From Mumia sp050632745 (GTDB lineage: Bacteria; Actinomycetota; Actinomycetes; Propionibacteriales; Nocardioidaceae), in contig NZ_JBODSD010000001.1 of the NCBI RefSeq assembly GCF_050632745.1, forward strand, positions 310,001 to 374,000: 64,000 bases of DNA. The letters are read 5' to 3'. The notes beneath the pieces were generated by a model. It was not told the origin of the DNA, ran no database searches, and saw nothing but the letters and a program-made list of their open reading frames with translations. Both the position numbers and the translations under genes were made by a program. Positions 54,625 to 63,555 of this stretch are shown piece by piece. How positions within the stretch are numbered: position 1 is the stretch's first letter; each line of letters opens with the position of its first letter.

Positions 54625-55637
54625 ACGCCCGCTACCTCGTCACGGGAGGAACCGGCTCGTTCGGGTCGACCATGGTCCGCCGTCTCCTCGCCGACGGCGC
54701 GAGTGAGGTCCGCGTGCTGAGCCGGGACGAGGCCAAGCAGGACGACCTGCGCCGGGCGGTGGGTGACGACCGGCTCCGCTTCTTCCTCGGCGACGTCCGG
54801 GACGTCGCGAGCGTACGCGAGGCGGTGGACGGGGTCGACCACGTGTTCCACGCCGCGGCGCTCAAGCAGGTGCCGAGCTGCGAGTTCTTCCCGATGCAGG
54901 CCGTACGCACCAACGTCGAGGGCAGCAGCAACGTCGTCGAGGCGGCCAGCGCCGCCGAGGTGTCGTCCGTGGTGTGCCTGAGCACGGACAAGGCGGTGTA
55001 CCCGATCAACGCGATGGGTATGTCCAAGGCGCTCATGGAGCGGGTCGCCCAGGCGTACGCGCGCAGTCGTCCCCATTCGGCGACCACGGTGAGCGTCACG
55101 CGGTACGGCAACGTCATGTTCTCGCGCGGATCGGTCATCCCGGTGTTCGTCGCCCAGGTGCTGGACGGGGAGCCGTTGACGATCACCGACCCCAAGATGA
55201 CGCGCTTCCTCATGTCGCTCGACGAGTCGGTCGACCTCGTCGACTACGCGTTCGACCACGCCGAGCCCGGGGACCTCTTCGTCCGCAAGGCGCCTGCCTG
55301 CACGATCGAGGTGCTCGCGCGTGCGGTGGCCTCCGTGCTCGGCCAGGACGACCCGCAGATCAAGGTGCTGGGTGCCCGTCACGGCGAGAAGCTCTACGAG
55401 TCGCTGCTCGGCCGCGAGGAGCGGGCGCGAGCCGAGGACGCGGGCCACTACTTCCGGGTGCCTCTCGACGCCCGGAGCCTGGAGTACGAGCTGTTCGCCG
55501 ACACCGGAGGCGGGTCGGACGTGGACCTCGACCAGGAGGACTACAGCTCTCACACCACGACGCGTCTCGACGTGGAGGCCGTCAAGGACCTCCTGCTGCG
55601 CCTGCCCGAGATCCGTGCTGCCCGCGAGGAGGTCTGA
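54621..55637 (+). CDS. capE: UDP-GlcNAc 4,6-dehydratase/5-epimerase CapE
   Basis: A 338-residue SDR enzyme from a GTG. It has VTGGTGSFGSTMVRRLL at the NAD site, STDKAVYPINAMGMSK with the Met-x3-Lys catalytic pair of this subclass, and VTRYGNVMFSRGSVIP. It makes the 4-keto-6-deoxy L-sugar precursor of UDP-FucNAc. The next two genes complete the pathway. Confidence 0.92.
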   Translation: MNARYLVTGGTGSFGSTMVRRLLADGASEVRVLSRDEAKQDDLRRAVGDDRLRFFLGDVRDVASVREAVDGVDHVFHAAALKQVPSCEFFPMQAVRTNVEGSSNVVEAASAAEVSSVVCLSTDKAVYPINAMGMSKALMERVAQAYARSRPHSATTVSVTRYGNVMFSRGSVIPVFVAQVLDGEPLTITDPKMTRFLMSLDESVDLVDYAFDHAEPGDLFVRKAPACTIEVLARAVASVLGQDDPQIKVLGARHGEKLYESLLGREERARAEDAGHYFRVPLDARSLEYELFADTGGGSDVDLDQEDYSSHTTTRLDVEAVKDLLLRLPEIRAAREEV

Positions 55638-56755
55638 TGAGGGTCGTGGTCACCGGTGCCGCCGGCTTCCTCGGCTGGCACCTGCGCGCGCGGCTGCGGG
55701 CCGGCGGGGGCCACGAGGTCGTGCCGGTCGACCGCGAGGCCTTCGCCGACCTCGACGCGGAGGTCGCGGGGGCGGATGCGGTGGTGCACCTCGCGGGGGT
55801 CAACCGCGGGGGTGACGACCGTGAGGTCTTCGACGGGAACGTCGCGCTCGCGAGGCGGGTGACAGAGGCGGTCAGACGCTCCGGCCGCTCACCGCGGCTG
55901 GTCTTCGCCAACTCGCTGCAGGTCGGTAACGGCACGGCGTACGGCGAGGCCAAGCGGGAGGCGACGCAGCTGCTGCACGATGGCGCGCGGTCGGCGGGGT
56001 CTCCGTACGTGGACGTTGTCCTCCCCAACGTGTTCGGGGAGCACGGGCGTCCGTTCTACAACTCGTTCGTCGCGACCTTCTGCCACCAGGTCGTCGCCGG
56101 GGACGAGCCCACCGTTGATGACCGCGAGGTCGAGCTGCTGCATGCGCAGGACGCTGCTGCGGTGCTGGTCGGCGCGCTGAGAGGGCTGTCGCGCACCGAG
56201 CGACCGCGAGGGACCGTCGTCCGGGTGGCCGAGGTGCTGGACACGCTCCGCAGGTACGACACGCACTACACCGCCGGCGACCTCCCTGAGACCGGGGCGC
56301 GGTTCGGGCGCCAGCTGTTCAACGCCTACCGTGTCGCCGCGTTCGAGCGACGAGGGCCGATCCCGCTCGTCGCCCGGTCCGACGACCGCGGGAGGCTCGT
56401 CGAGACGGCGCGGGCGCACGGGCGCGGCGGGCAGAGCTTCGTCTCGACGACGGTGCCCGGTGCGCGGCGCGGCGAGCACTTCCACCTCGAGAAGATGGAG
56501 CGGTTCGTCGTCCTCCGGGGCCGAGGACGCATCCGCCTCCGTCGCCTGTTCTCCGACCAGGTCCGCGCGTTCGACGTGACGGGCGACGCGCCGGTCGCGG
56601 TGGACATGCCGACGATGTGGGTCCACGACCTCACCAACGTCGGCGACAGCGAGCTGATCACGGCCTTCTGGACCGACACGGTCTTCGACCCGGCGCATCC
56701 GGACACCTACCGGGAGAACGTCGACGTCGTCGGGGCGGAGGTGTCCCTCCCGTGA
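55637..56755 (+). CDS. capF: Bifunctional UDP-FucNAc pathway reductase/epimerase CapF
   Basis: A 372-residue protein with an N-terminal SDR domain (VTGAAGFLGWHLRARL) and a C-terminal cupin (RRGEHFHLEKMERFVVLRG), whose His and Glu residues bind zinc. In Staphylococcus, CapF epimerises at C3 and reduces C4. It overlaps capE by one base and the next gene by four. Confidence 0.92.
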   Translation: MRVVVTGAAGFLGWHLRARLRAGGGHEVVPVDREAFADLDAEVAGADAVVHLAGVNRGGDDREVFDGNVALARRVTEAVRRSGRSPRLVFANSLQVGNGTAYGEAKREATQLLHDGARSAGSPYVDVVLPNVFGEHGRPFYNSFVATFCHQVVAGDEPTVDDREVELLHAQDAAAVLVGALRGLSRTERPRGTVVRVAEVLDTLRRYDTHYTAGDLPETGARFGRQLFNAYRVAAFERRGPIPLVARSDDRGRLVETARAHGRGGQSFVSTTVPGARRGEHFHLEKMERFVVLRGRGRIRLRRLFSDQVRAFDVTGDAPVAVDMPTMWVHDLTNVGDSELITAFWTDTVFDPAHPDTYRENVDVVGAEVSLP

Positions 56756-57864
56756 AGGTGATGACGATCGTCGGGACACGGCCGGAGATCATCCGCCTGT
56801 CGTGCACCGTCGCGCTGCTGGACGCGTCGGTCGAGCACGTCCTCGTCCACACCGGGCAGAACTACGACCACGGACTGAGCCAGGTGTTCTTCGACGAGCT
56901 CGGGCTGCGAGCGCCCGACCACCACCTGGGTGTGGACACCTCGTCGCTGGGTCACGTCCTCGGGGAGACGTTGATCGGCACCGAGCGGGTCCTCGAGGTC
57001 GAGCGCCCCGACGCCGTCCTCGTGCTGGGTGACACCAACAGCGCGATCGCGGCGGTGATGGCACGGCGCATGCGGGTCCCCGTCTTCCACATGGAGGCGG
57101 GCAACCGGTGCTTCGACGACCGCGTGCCGGAGGAGACGAACCGACGGCTCGTCGACCACGTCGCCGACTACAACCTCGTCTACACCGAGCACGCTCGGCA
57201 GCACCTGCTCGCCGAGGGAATCCATCCCGGTCGGATCATGCTCACCGGGTCACCGATGAGAGAGGTTCTGACCCGCTACAGGTCCCAGATCGACGCCTCG
57301 GACGCCCTCGAGCGGCTCGGGCTCGAGCGCGACGGCTACTTCCTCGTGAGCGCGCACCGGGAGGAGAACGTCGACCACCCGGGGCGGCTCCGGTCGCTCC
57401 TGGCCTGCCTCGACGCCGTCGCGCACGCGTGGGACCTGCCGGTCCTCGTCTCGACGCACCCGAGGACCCGGGCGCGCATCGCCGACGCCGGAGCGGTGAC
57501 GCACCCCCAGGTGCGGTTCCTCGAGCCGTTCGGGTTCTTCGACTACAACCGGCTGCAGCTCGGCGCCGCGTGCGTCCTGTCGGACTCGGGCACGATCTCC
57601 GAGGAGTCGGCGATGCTCGGTTTCCCGGCAGTGACCTTGCGGGAGGCGATCGAGCGGCCCGAGGCGATCGACGCCGGCACGATCGTGCTGACGGGGCTGG
57701 ACGCGGATCTCGTCGTGGAGGCTGTGCGGCTCGTCCGCGAGGACCCGTCCAAGGTCGCGCCGCGGCTGCCGGCGGAGTACGAGATCCCGGACGTGTCGCG
57801 GCGGGTCCTGCGCTTCTTGCTGTCGACGGTCGGTCCACGGAAGCGCCCCGGGCCCCCGCGATGA
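56752..57864 (+). CDS. capG: UDP-sugar 2-epimerase CapG/WecB-like
   Basis: A 370-residue enzyme with VMTIVGTRPEIIRLS at the N-terminus, LVHTGQNYDHGLSQVFFDEL, HMEAGNRCFDDRVPEETNRR and SDSGTISEESAMLGFP. It belongs to the WecB epimerase family; here it would form UDP-N-acetyl-L-fucosamine as the last step after CapE and CapF. The start is the GTG at 56752, overlapping capF by four bases. Confidence 0.92.
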   Translation: MKVMTIVGTRPEIIRLSCTVALLDASVEHVLVHTGQNYDHGLSQVFFDELGLRAPDHHLGVDTSSLGHVLGETLIGTERVLEVERPDAVLVLGDTNSAIAAVMARRMRVPVFHMEAGNRCFDDRVPEETNRRLVDHVADYNLVYTEHARQHLLAEGIHPGRIMLTGSPMREVLTRYRSQIDASDALERLGLERDGYFLVSAHREENVDHPGRLRSLLACLDAVAHAWDLPVLVSTHPRTRARIADAGAVTHPQVRFLEPFGFFDYNRLQLGAACVLSDSGTISEESAMLGFPAVTLREAIERPEAIDAGTIVLTGLDADLVVEAVRLVREDPSKVAPRLPAEYEIPDVSRRVLRFLLSTVGPRKRPGPPR

Positions 57865-59270
57865 CCGAGTCCCGTGTCGTGGACCGTGAGGTCGCCGCCC
57901 AGCGCGGCGTCGCGGCGGACCTCGCCGCGCTCACCTGCCTCGTCGCCGCGGCGCTCGTCCTCCTGCTCTTCCAGCAGCGTGACGCCCAGGTCGCCCCGGC
58001 GTACGTCGCGCTCGCGGCCACCCCGGTCGTCTGGCTGCTGTTCAAGGGCTCGGTCGGCGGGGGGAGCGTCGTCCGGTGGCTCCTGACCCCCGCCGGTCTG
58101 TTGGTGACCTTCCTCTGGGTCGCCGTCCTGGTCCCTCCCTTCGCCTGGGCGCTCGGGCTCGCGACGCCGTGGGAGACGTTCCCTCGGGCGCAGACCACGT
58201 GGGTCGTGGCGACCGCGATCGGTCTCGTCGCGCTGGTCCACCTCGGCGCCTGCATCCGCGCGCGCCCCGCGCGCGCGGTGGCGCCTCTCGAGGCGTCCGG
58301 TGGGCTCGCCGCGGTGCTCGTGGGCGTGCTGGGCGTCCTGGTCGCGGCCGCGACGATCCTGTCGGAGACCACCGGGGGACTCGGCTACCTGCTCGGCAAC
58401 CTCCTCGAACGACGTGACCTGCTGACGGGGGCAGGCCCGTTGAACGCGGTCGCCGCGACGGCGGGCGCGGCGGTCGTGGCCTCCTGCCAGGTGCGGATGG
58501 CGACACGCGCACAGGTGGTTCTCGCCGCGGCTTGCGCGGCCGCCTACCTCGGCTTCCTGTTCGTGCTGGGATCGCGCTTCACGATGCTCGCCTTCGTCCT
58601 CGCCGTCGTGATCGCGCGGACGATCGTCGGGCGGGTCCCCAAGGTCCTGCTCGCCGTGCTCGTCGTCGCCATCGTCCCGTTCAGCCTCTGGTACTCGGTC
58701 TCCATCCGTCGGGGCCAGCTCGTCGAGCCGGGCACCGCGGGTGTCCGCAGCGAGCTCCGGTCGGCCGTCGACCCCTTCATCTCCACCGGTCTCGACGTCC
58801 TCAACACGCATGCCGCGGTCATCACCTCGCCGACCGCGACCTGGCGCTTCGACGTCGACCTGATCGCGCGCAACCTGACGACGATGGTGCCGCGGTCGTT
58901 GTGGCCCGGAAAGCCACAGGCGTTCTCGGTCGAGTTCTCGGAGAGGTTCTTCCCGGTGCAGTGGGCCCGCGGATCCGGCTGGCCGCCGTCGGTGCTCGCC
59001 GAGTCGGTGTACGTGTACGGGGTCGCCGGCGCGGTCCTCGTCCTGGTGGCACTGGGGTTCGTCGTCGCCTGGCTCGGTCGCCGGATGAGCGACTCGCGCC
59101 ACGTCGTGGTCCGGCTGTTCTACCCCTTCCTCGCCGTCGACTGCATCGGCCTGGCCAAGTCCGGGTCCGACGCGTTCCTCCAGCAGATCTCGATCCACGC
59201 CGTCGGCATCGGGCTCTTCCTCGTGCTGTGCAGCCTCGTACGCGTGCGTCTCGCGGTGTCCGATGGCTAA
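57861..59270 (+). CDS. Polysaccharide polymerase-like (Wzy) membrane protein
   Basis: A 469-residue protein with about 11-12 hydrophobic segments and one large extracytoplasmic loop (about residues 285-385, including SIRRGQLVEPG and VPRSLWPGKPQAF). This loop and the operon position suggest an O-antigen/capsule polymerase. Wzy proteins vary greatly in sequence, so the call rests on topology and context. Confidence 0.75.
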   Translation: MTESRVVDREVAAQRGVAADLAALTCLVAAALVLLLFQQRDAQVAPAYVALAATPVVWLLFKGSVGGGSVVRWLLTPAGLLVTFLWVAVLVPPFAWALGLATPWETFPRAQTTWVVATAIGLVALVHLGACIRARPARAVAPLEASGGLAAVLVGVLGVLVAAATILSETTGGLGYLLGNLLERRDLLTGAGPLNAVAATAGAAVVASCQVRMATRAQVVLAAACAAAYLGFLFVLGSRFTMLAFVLAVVIARTIVGRVPKVLLAVLVVAIVPFSLWYSVSIRRGQLVEPGTAGVRSELRSAVDPFISTGLDVLNTHAAVITSPTATWRFDVDLIARNLTTMVPRSLWPGKPQAFSVEFSERFFPVQWARGSGWPPSVLAESVYVYGVAGAVLVLVALGFVVAWLGRRMSDSRHVVVRLFYPFLAVDCIGLAKSGSDAFLQQISIHAVGIGLFLVLCSLVRVRLAVSDG

Positions 59271-60465
59271 CCGCGGCGGTGGGGTCCTCTGCATCGACGT
59301 CCTCCCGTTCGCCTCGTCGACGCGCACGCGGAAGATGGCGCTCTCGATCAAGGAGGCCCTCCCCAGGACCGACGTGCAGGCGCTCACGCTCCAGCGCGTG
59401 GGTCGCACCGGACTCGCCGACCTCCGCCGCGGGTACGAGGAGGGCGGTGTCGCCGTGCACCAGGTGCCGTCCCTGCGGCCGTTCACCCGACGCACCAGGG
59501 CGGCGACCGTCGGGAACCTCCTCCTCGTCTATCCGCCGTCCTTGGTCCGGCTCGCGTGGGAGGCGCTGCGGCGCCCGGCGAGGGTCGTCGTCCTCGGCAG
59601 CACGTCGCTGTGCTGGCTGGGCGCTCTCCACCAGGCGGTCCACGGCAGCCATGTGGTCGTCAGCGCGCGCGAACGCCTCGGCGGCGTGCGCACCCGGGGA
59701 TCGATCGGCACCCTGGTCTCACGCCTCGAGCCGCGGATGATGCGCTTTCTCGGCCGGCGCGACGTCACCACGGTCGCCGTGTGCGACGGGCACGCGGACG
59801 AGTTCGCGCGGGCCGGCGCGCATGAGGTCCTCACGGTACGGAACGTCCCGCGGCGCGACTTCATCCCGGACCGCTTCCCACCGCCGCCCGACCCGCAGGG
59901 ACCGCTGACGCTGGTGCTCCTCGGCAGCCTGTACGAGGGGCGCGGCGTCGAGCCGCTCATCAGGGCGGTGGCCCGCGCTCGGCTCCAGGGGCACGACGTC
60001 CGGCTCGAGATCACCGGTCGGGCCAGCCCGGAGTACCTCGGCCGGATCCGCAGCGTCGTCCGCGCCAGCGACATCGAGGGACACGTGCGCTACCTGGGGC
60101 CCTGCGAACCTGACGAGGTCGCGGAGCGCTACGCGAGGGGCCACGTCGGGACCGCGCTGTACGAGGCGGTGGATCGCGCCAACGACTCGCTGTCGAACAA
60201 GCTGTTCGAGTGCGTCGCCAGCGGCAGGCCCGTCCTCGCGGGCGACCTCCCCGAGAACCGCCGCGTGGTCGAGGAGCACGGCCTCGGCTGGACCGCGCCC
60301 GTGGACGAGCAGGCGCTGGCCGAGCGCATCGGCGAGATCGCGGCGAGCGCCGGCACGCTGGAGGCGAGGGGACGGCGGTGCCAGGACGTGAGCCGGCGCG
60401 AGCTGCACTGGGAGGCGGAGATCGGACCGCTGGTCGAGCGTGTCGGACGCTACGTGACACGCTGA
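59263..60465 (+). CDS. GT4-type glycosyltransferase
   Basis: A 400-residue GT-B protein. The donor-binding half includes LVLLGSLYEGRGVEPLIRAV, VRYLGPCEPDEVAERY and DSLSNKLFECVASGRPVLAG with the conserved Glu. It is the last gene of the plus-strand operon, overlapping the polymerase gene by eight bases and the convergent flippase gene by 16. The acceptor and donor are unknown. Confidence 0.88.
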   Translation: MANRGGGVLCIDVLPFASSTRTRKMALSIKEALPRTDVQALTLQRVGRTGLADLRRGYEEGGVAVHQVPSLRPFTRRTRAATVGNLLLVYPPSLVRLAWEALRRPARVVVLGSTSLCWLGALHQAVHGSHVVVSARERLGGVRTRGSIGTLVSRLEPRMMRFLGRRDVTTVAVCDGHADEFARAGAHEVLTVRNVPRRDFIPDRFPPPPDPQGPLTLVLLGSLYEGRGVEPLIRAVARARLQGHDVRLEITGRASPEYLGRIRSVVRASDIEGHVRYLGPCEPDEVAERYARGHVGTALYEAVDRANDSLSNKLFECVASGRPVLAGDLPENRRVVEEHGLGWTAPVDEQALAERIGEIAASAGTLEARGRRCQDVSRRELHWEAEIGPLVERVGRYVTR

Positions 60466-61685
60466 CCCCGGTCGTACCGGTGTGCGAGGACGCCGCTCAG
60501 TGCGGCTGTCGCGAGGTTGAGGGCGGCCAGCACGGTCGCGACACTCATCGCGGTCCCGATGGTGGCACCGACGACGAGCGTGGCCGTGACCGCGACGACG
60601 GCGTGCCCCGTGAGCATCCGCATGACGACCTTCGTGCAGCCGGCGATGCGCAGCTGTGTCGAGAACGCCGTGAGGACGCCGAAGCCGGCGGCCTGCACGG
60701 CGAACACCGGGACGAGGTCACGCACGCTGCTCCACGTGTCGCCGAGCAGCAGGGTGCCGAGGTCGTACGGGTTCACGGCGAGGATCCACCCCCAGGCGAG
60801 GGCCAGGAGCGCCGACGCGGAACCGAACAGCACGGCCAGCCGTCTCCGGCCCCGGTGGTCGGTGCGCGACATCTCGGGTCCGACGCCGAAGATCAGGAAG
60901 GAGGCGACCACGCCGAGCGGCCCGAACAAGGTGCTCGCGGCACGAAAGGCGCCGACGGTCGCCGTGCCCGCCACCAGCGCGAGCCCGTTGACGAGGACCA
61001 GACCGGTGCTCGCGCTGGCCGCCGACTCCGAGGCGAGGTGCACACGCCGCGGCTCGCGAAGCATCGCGGCGACGCCCGCGACCCGCAGCGGCGGCCGCGA
61101 CAGCCCGAGCCAGATCACGACGAGGGCTGCGACAGCCCCGCCGAGCCAGAGCGCGAGGAGGAAGGCCGGCGGGACGCCTCGAGCGACCGAGAGCACGAAC
61201 CCGACCGCCGTCGCCACGAACCAGGTGACGTCCGAGCCGAGCGCCAGCGACGGGCGCCCGGAGGACGTCGCCGCGAACCGCAGGCAGTCCTGCGCGAGGG
61301 CGACGGGGATGGTGGCGGCGAGCAGCGCCATGACGACCGCGTCCGCGGTGGGGAGCACGACGCTCCCCGCGAGGACGAGGACGCCGACCACGCCTCCCAG
61401 TCCCGCCGAGGCGGCCATCGAGCGGGCGATCAGCGGCTGTCCGTGCGCCTCGGTGGGGAGGTCGGCCTGAAGGGGGACGCCGATCGTGTTGCGCTGGACG
61501 GCGAGCGCGAAGGCGAAGAAGCTGTACGCCACGGCGACCGTCCCGAACTCCGACAGGTCCATGGAACGTGCGAGCGTCAGAAGGATGAGGGAGTTGCTCG
61601 TGCTCGACAAGAGCTGGTCGGCGGCGGAGCCGGCAAGGCGTGATCGCACGGCGCGAGGGAGCGCGTACCAGCGTTGCCGTTGCAC
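60450..61685 (-). CDS. Polysaccharide flippase-like (Wzx) membrane protein
   Basis: A 411-residue protein with 12 or so hydrophobic segments and few charges in them. LLTLARSMDLSEFGTVAVAYSFFAFALAV-like order at the N-terminus is typical of MATE/Wzx flippases, which move lipid-linked sugar units across the membrane. It is encoded opposite the operon, with a 16-bp overlap at the 3' ends. No other flippase candidate is in the window. Confidence 0.82.
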   Translation of the reverse strand: MQRQRWYALPRAVRSRLAGSAADQLLSSTSNSLILLTLARSMDLSEFGTVAVAYSFFAFALAVQRNTIGVPLQADLPTEAHGQPLIARSMAASAGLGGVVGVLVLAGSVVLPTADAVVMALLAATIPVALAQDCLRFAATSSGRPSLALGSDVTWFVATAVGFVLSVARGVPPAFLLALWLGGAVAALVVIWLGLSRPPLRVAGVAAMLREPRRVHLASESAASASTGLVLVNGLALVAGTATVGAFRAASTLFGPLGVVASFLIFGVGPEMSRTDHRGRRRLAVLFGSASALLALAWGWILAVNPYDLGTLLLGDTWSSVRDLVPVFAVQAAGFGVLTAFSTQLRIAGCTKVVMRMLTGHAVVAVTATLVVGATIGTAMSVATVLAALNLATAALSGVLAHRYDRGQRVT

Positions 61686-61782
61686 CGACTCACGATAGGT
61701 CTCCAGGCGAGGAACGTCCTGACGAGCGTCACACGCGTACGATTCGTGGTCGAGCGCGCCCGCCCCATAGACTTGACCGGTT

Positions 61783-63552
61783 ATGACTGATTCCGCGCCG
61801 AATGACGCGCACCCTTCTTTTGCTGACCTCCTCGCCGACGAGCGACTGGTCCGCGCCCTTGCTGACGTCGGCTACGAATCGCCGTCCCCCATCCAGGCCG
61901 AGGCGATCCCGCCGCTGCTCGCCGGCCACGACATCATCGGCATGGCGCAGACCGGCACCGGCAAGACCGCCGCCTTCGCGCTCCCGATCCTCTCGGGCAT
62001 CGACGTGACGCGACCCGAGACGCAGGCGCTCGTGCTCGCCCCGACCCGTGAGCTCGCGCTGCAGGTCTCCGAGGCGTTCGCCTCTTACGCCAAGCACCTC
62101 CCCGGCCTCAACGTGGTCCCCGTCTACGGCGGTGCGGGCTACTCCGAGCAGCTCGCCGGGCTGCGCAAGGGCGCGCACGTCGTGGTCGGCACGCCGGGTC
62201 GTGTCATCGACCACCTCGAGCGCGGCCGGCTCGACCTGACGACGATCTCGTACCTCGTGCTCGACGAGGCTGACGAGATGCTCAAGATGGGCTTCGCCGA
62301 CGACGTCGAGCGGATCCTCCGCGACACGCCGACCAGCAAGCAGGTCGCCCTCTTCTCGGCCACCATGCCGTCGACGATCCGGCGCCTGGCCGACCAGTAC
62401 CTCACCGATCCGATCGAGGTGAAGGTCCAGGCCAAGACGGTCACCGCCAAGAACGTGCGCCAGCGCTGGCTGCTGGTTCCGCACTTCCGCAAGCTCGACG
62501 CGCTGAGCCGCTTCCTCGAGGTGGAGCCGCACGAGGGCGTCATCGTCTTCGTCCGCACCAAGCAGGCCACCGAGGAGCTCGCGGAGCAGCTGCGCGCGTT
62601 CGGCCACACCGCGCAGGCGATCAACGGCGACCTGGTGCAGGCGCAACGCGAGCGCGCGGTCAACGCCCTCAAGAACGGGTCGCTGGACATCCTCGTCGCG
62701 ACCGACGTCGCCGCCCGCGGCCTGGACGTCGACCGCGTGAGCCACGTCGTCAACTACGACATCCCGCACGATCCCGAGGCGTACGTCCACCGCATCGGCC
62801 GCACGGGTCGCGCGGGCCGCAGCGGCGACGCCGTCCTGTTCGTCACGCCGCGCGAGCGCCGCCTCCTCGGTGTCATCGAGCGCACGACCGGCCAGCCGGT
62901 CACCCCCATGGACATCCCGACCGCGGAGCAGGTCAACGCCCGCCGCGTCGAGCAGTTCGAGGGCGCGATCACCGACGCCCTGGCGACCAAGGATGTGCAC
63001 CTCTTCCGCGGGCTGGTCGGCAAGTACGCCGAGGCGACCGGTGTCGACCCTCTCGACGTGGCCGCCGCCCTTGCCGTCCGCGTCCACGACGGCCGGTCCT
63101 TCCTGCTCGACGCGAAGGACGACATCGTCGTGACCGAGCGCGACCGCGCTCGTGACCGTGGCGACCGTGGCGACCGCCCGGAGCGGCCGCAGCGCCCGAC
63201 CCCGGACGGCATGGCCGTCTACCGCCTCGCGGTCGGCAAGCGCCAGCGCGCCACCCCGAAGTCGATCATGGGCGCGCTCGCCAACGAGGGCGGCCTCGGA
63301 CGCTCCGACTTCGGCAACATCTCGATCCGGTTCGACCACTCGCTGGTCGAGCTGCCCGACCCGCTCCCGAGCGGCACCGAGGGCGCGCTCAGTCGCACCC
63401 GCATCGGCGGCGAGCTGATCCACCTCGAGCGCGACCGCGGTCCTCGCGGGCGCTCCGGCGGTGGGCCCCGACGCAGCGGCGGGCGTTCCTGGGACAACAG
63501 CTCCGGCAAGGGTCCGGTCCGCTCGGCTCGGGCGCCGCGGCGAAAGGGATAG
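61783..63552 (+). CDS. deaD: DEAD-box RNA helicase (DeaD/CsdA-like)
   Basis: A 589-residue helicase. It has the Q motif region SPIQAEAIPPLL, motif I AQTGTGKTAA (near 56), motif II DEADEM (near 160), motif III SATMPS and motif VI HRIGRTGRAGR. A DbpA-like RNA-binding domain lies at about residues 480-550 (VYRLAVGKRQRATPKSIMGA, then LGRSDFGNISI). It unwinds structured RNA in ribosome assembly or cold adaptation. The C-terminal tail is basic and Gly-rich. Confidence 0.95.
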   Translation: MTDSAPNDAHPSFADLLADERLVRALADVGYESPSPIQAEAIPPLLAGHDIIGMAQTGTGKTAAFALPILSGIDVTRPETQALVLAPTRELALQVSEAFASYAKHLPGLNVVPVYGGAGYSEQLAGLRKGAHVVVGTPGRVIDHLERGRLDLTTISYLVLDEADEMLKMGFADDVERILRDTPTSKQVALFSATMPSTIRRLADQYLTDPIEVKVQAKTVTAKNVRQRWLLVPHFRKLDALSRFLEVEPHEGVIVFVRTKQATEELAEQLRAFGHTAQAINGDLVQAQRERAVNALKNGSLDILVATDVAARGLDVDRVSHVVNYDIPHDPEAYVHRIGRTGRAGRSGDAVLFVTPRERRLLGVIERTTGQPVTPMDIPTAEQVNARRVEQFEGAITDALATKDVHLFRGLVGKYAEATGVDPLDVAAALAVRVHDGRSFLLDAKDDIVVTERDRARDRGDRGDRPERPQRPTPDGMAVYRLAVGKRQRATPKSIMGALANEGGLGRSDFGNISIRFDHSLVELPDPLPSGTEGALSRTRIGGELIHLERDRGPRGRSGGGPRRSGGRSWDNSSGKGPVRSARAPRRKG

Positions 63553-63555
63553 GCG

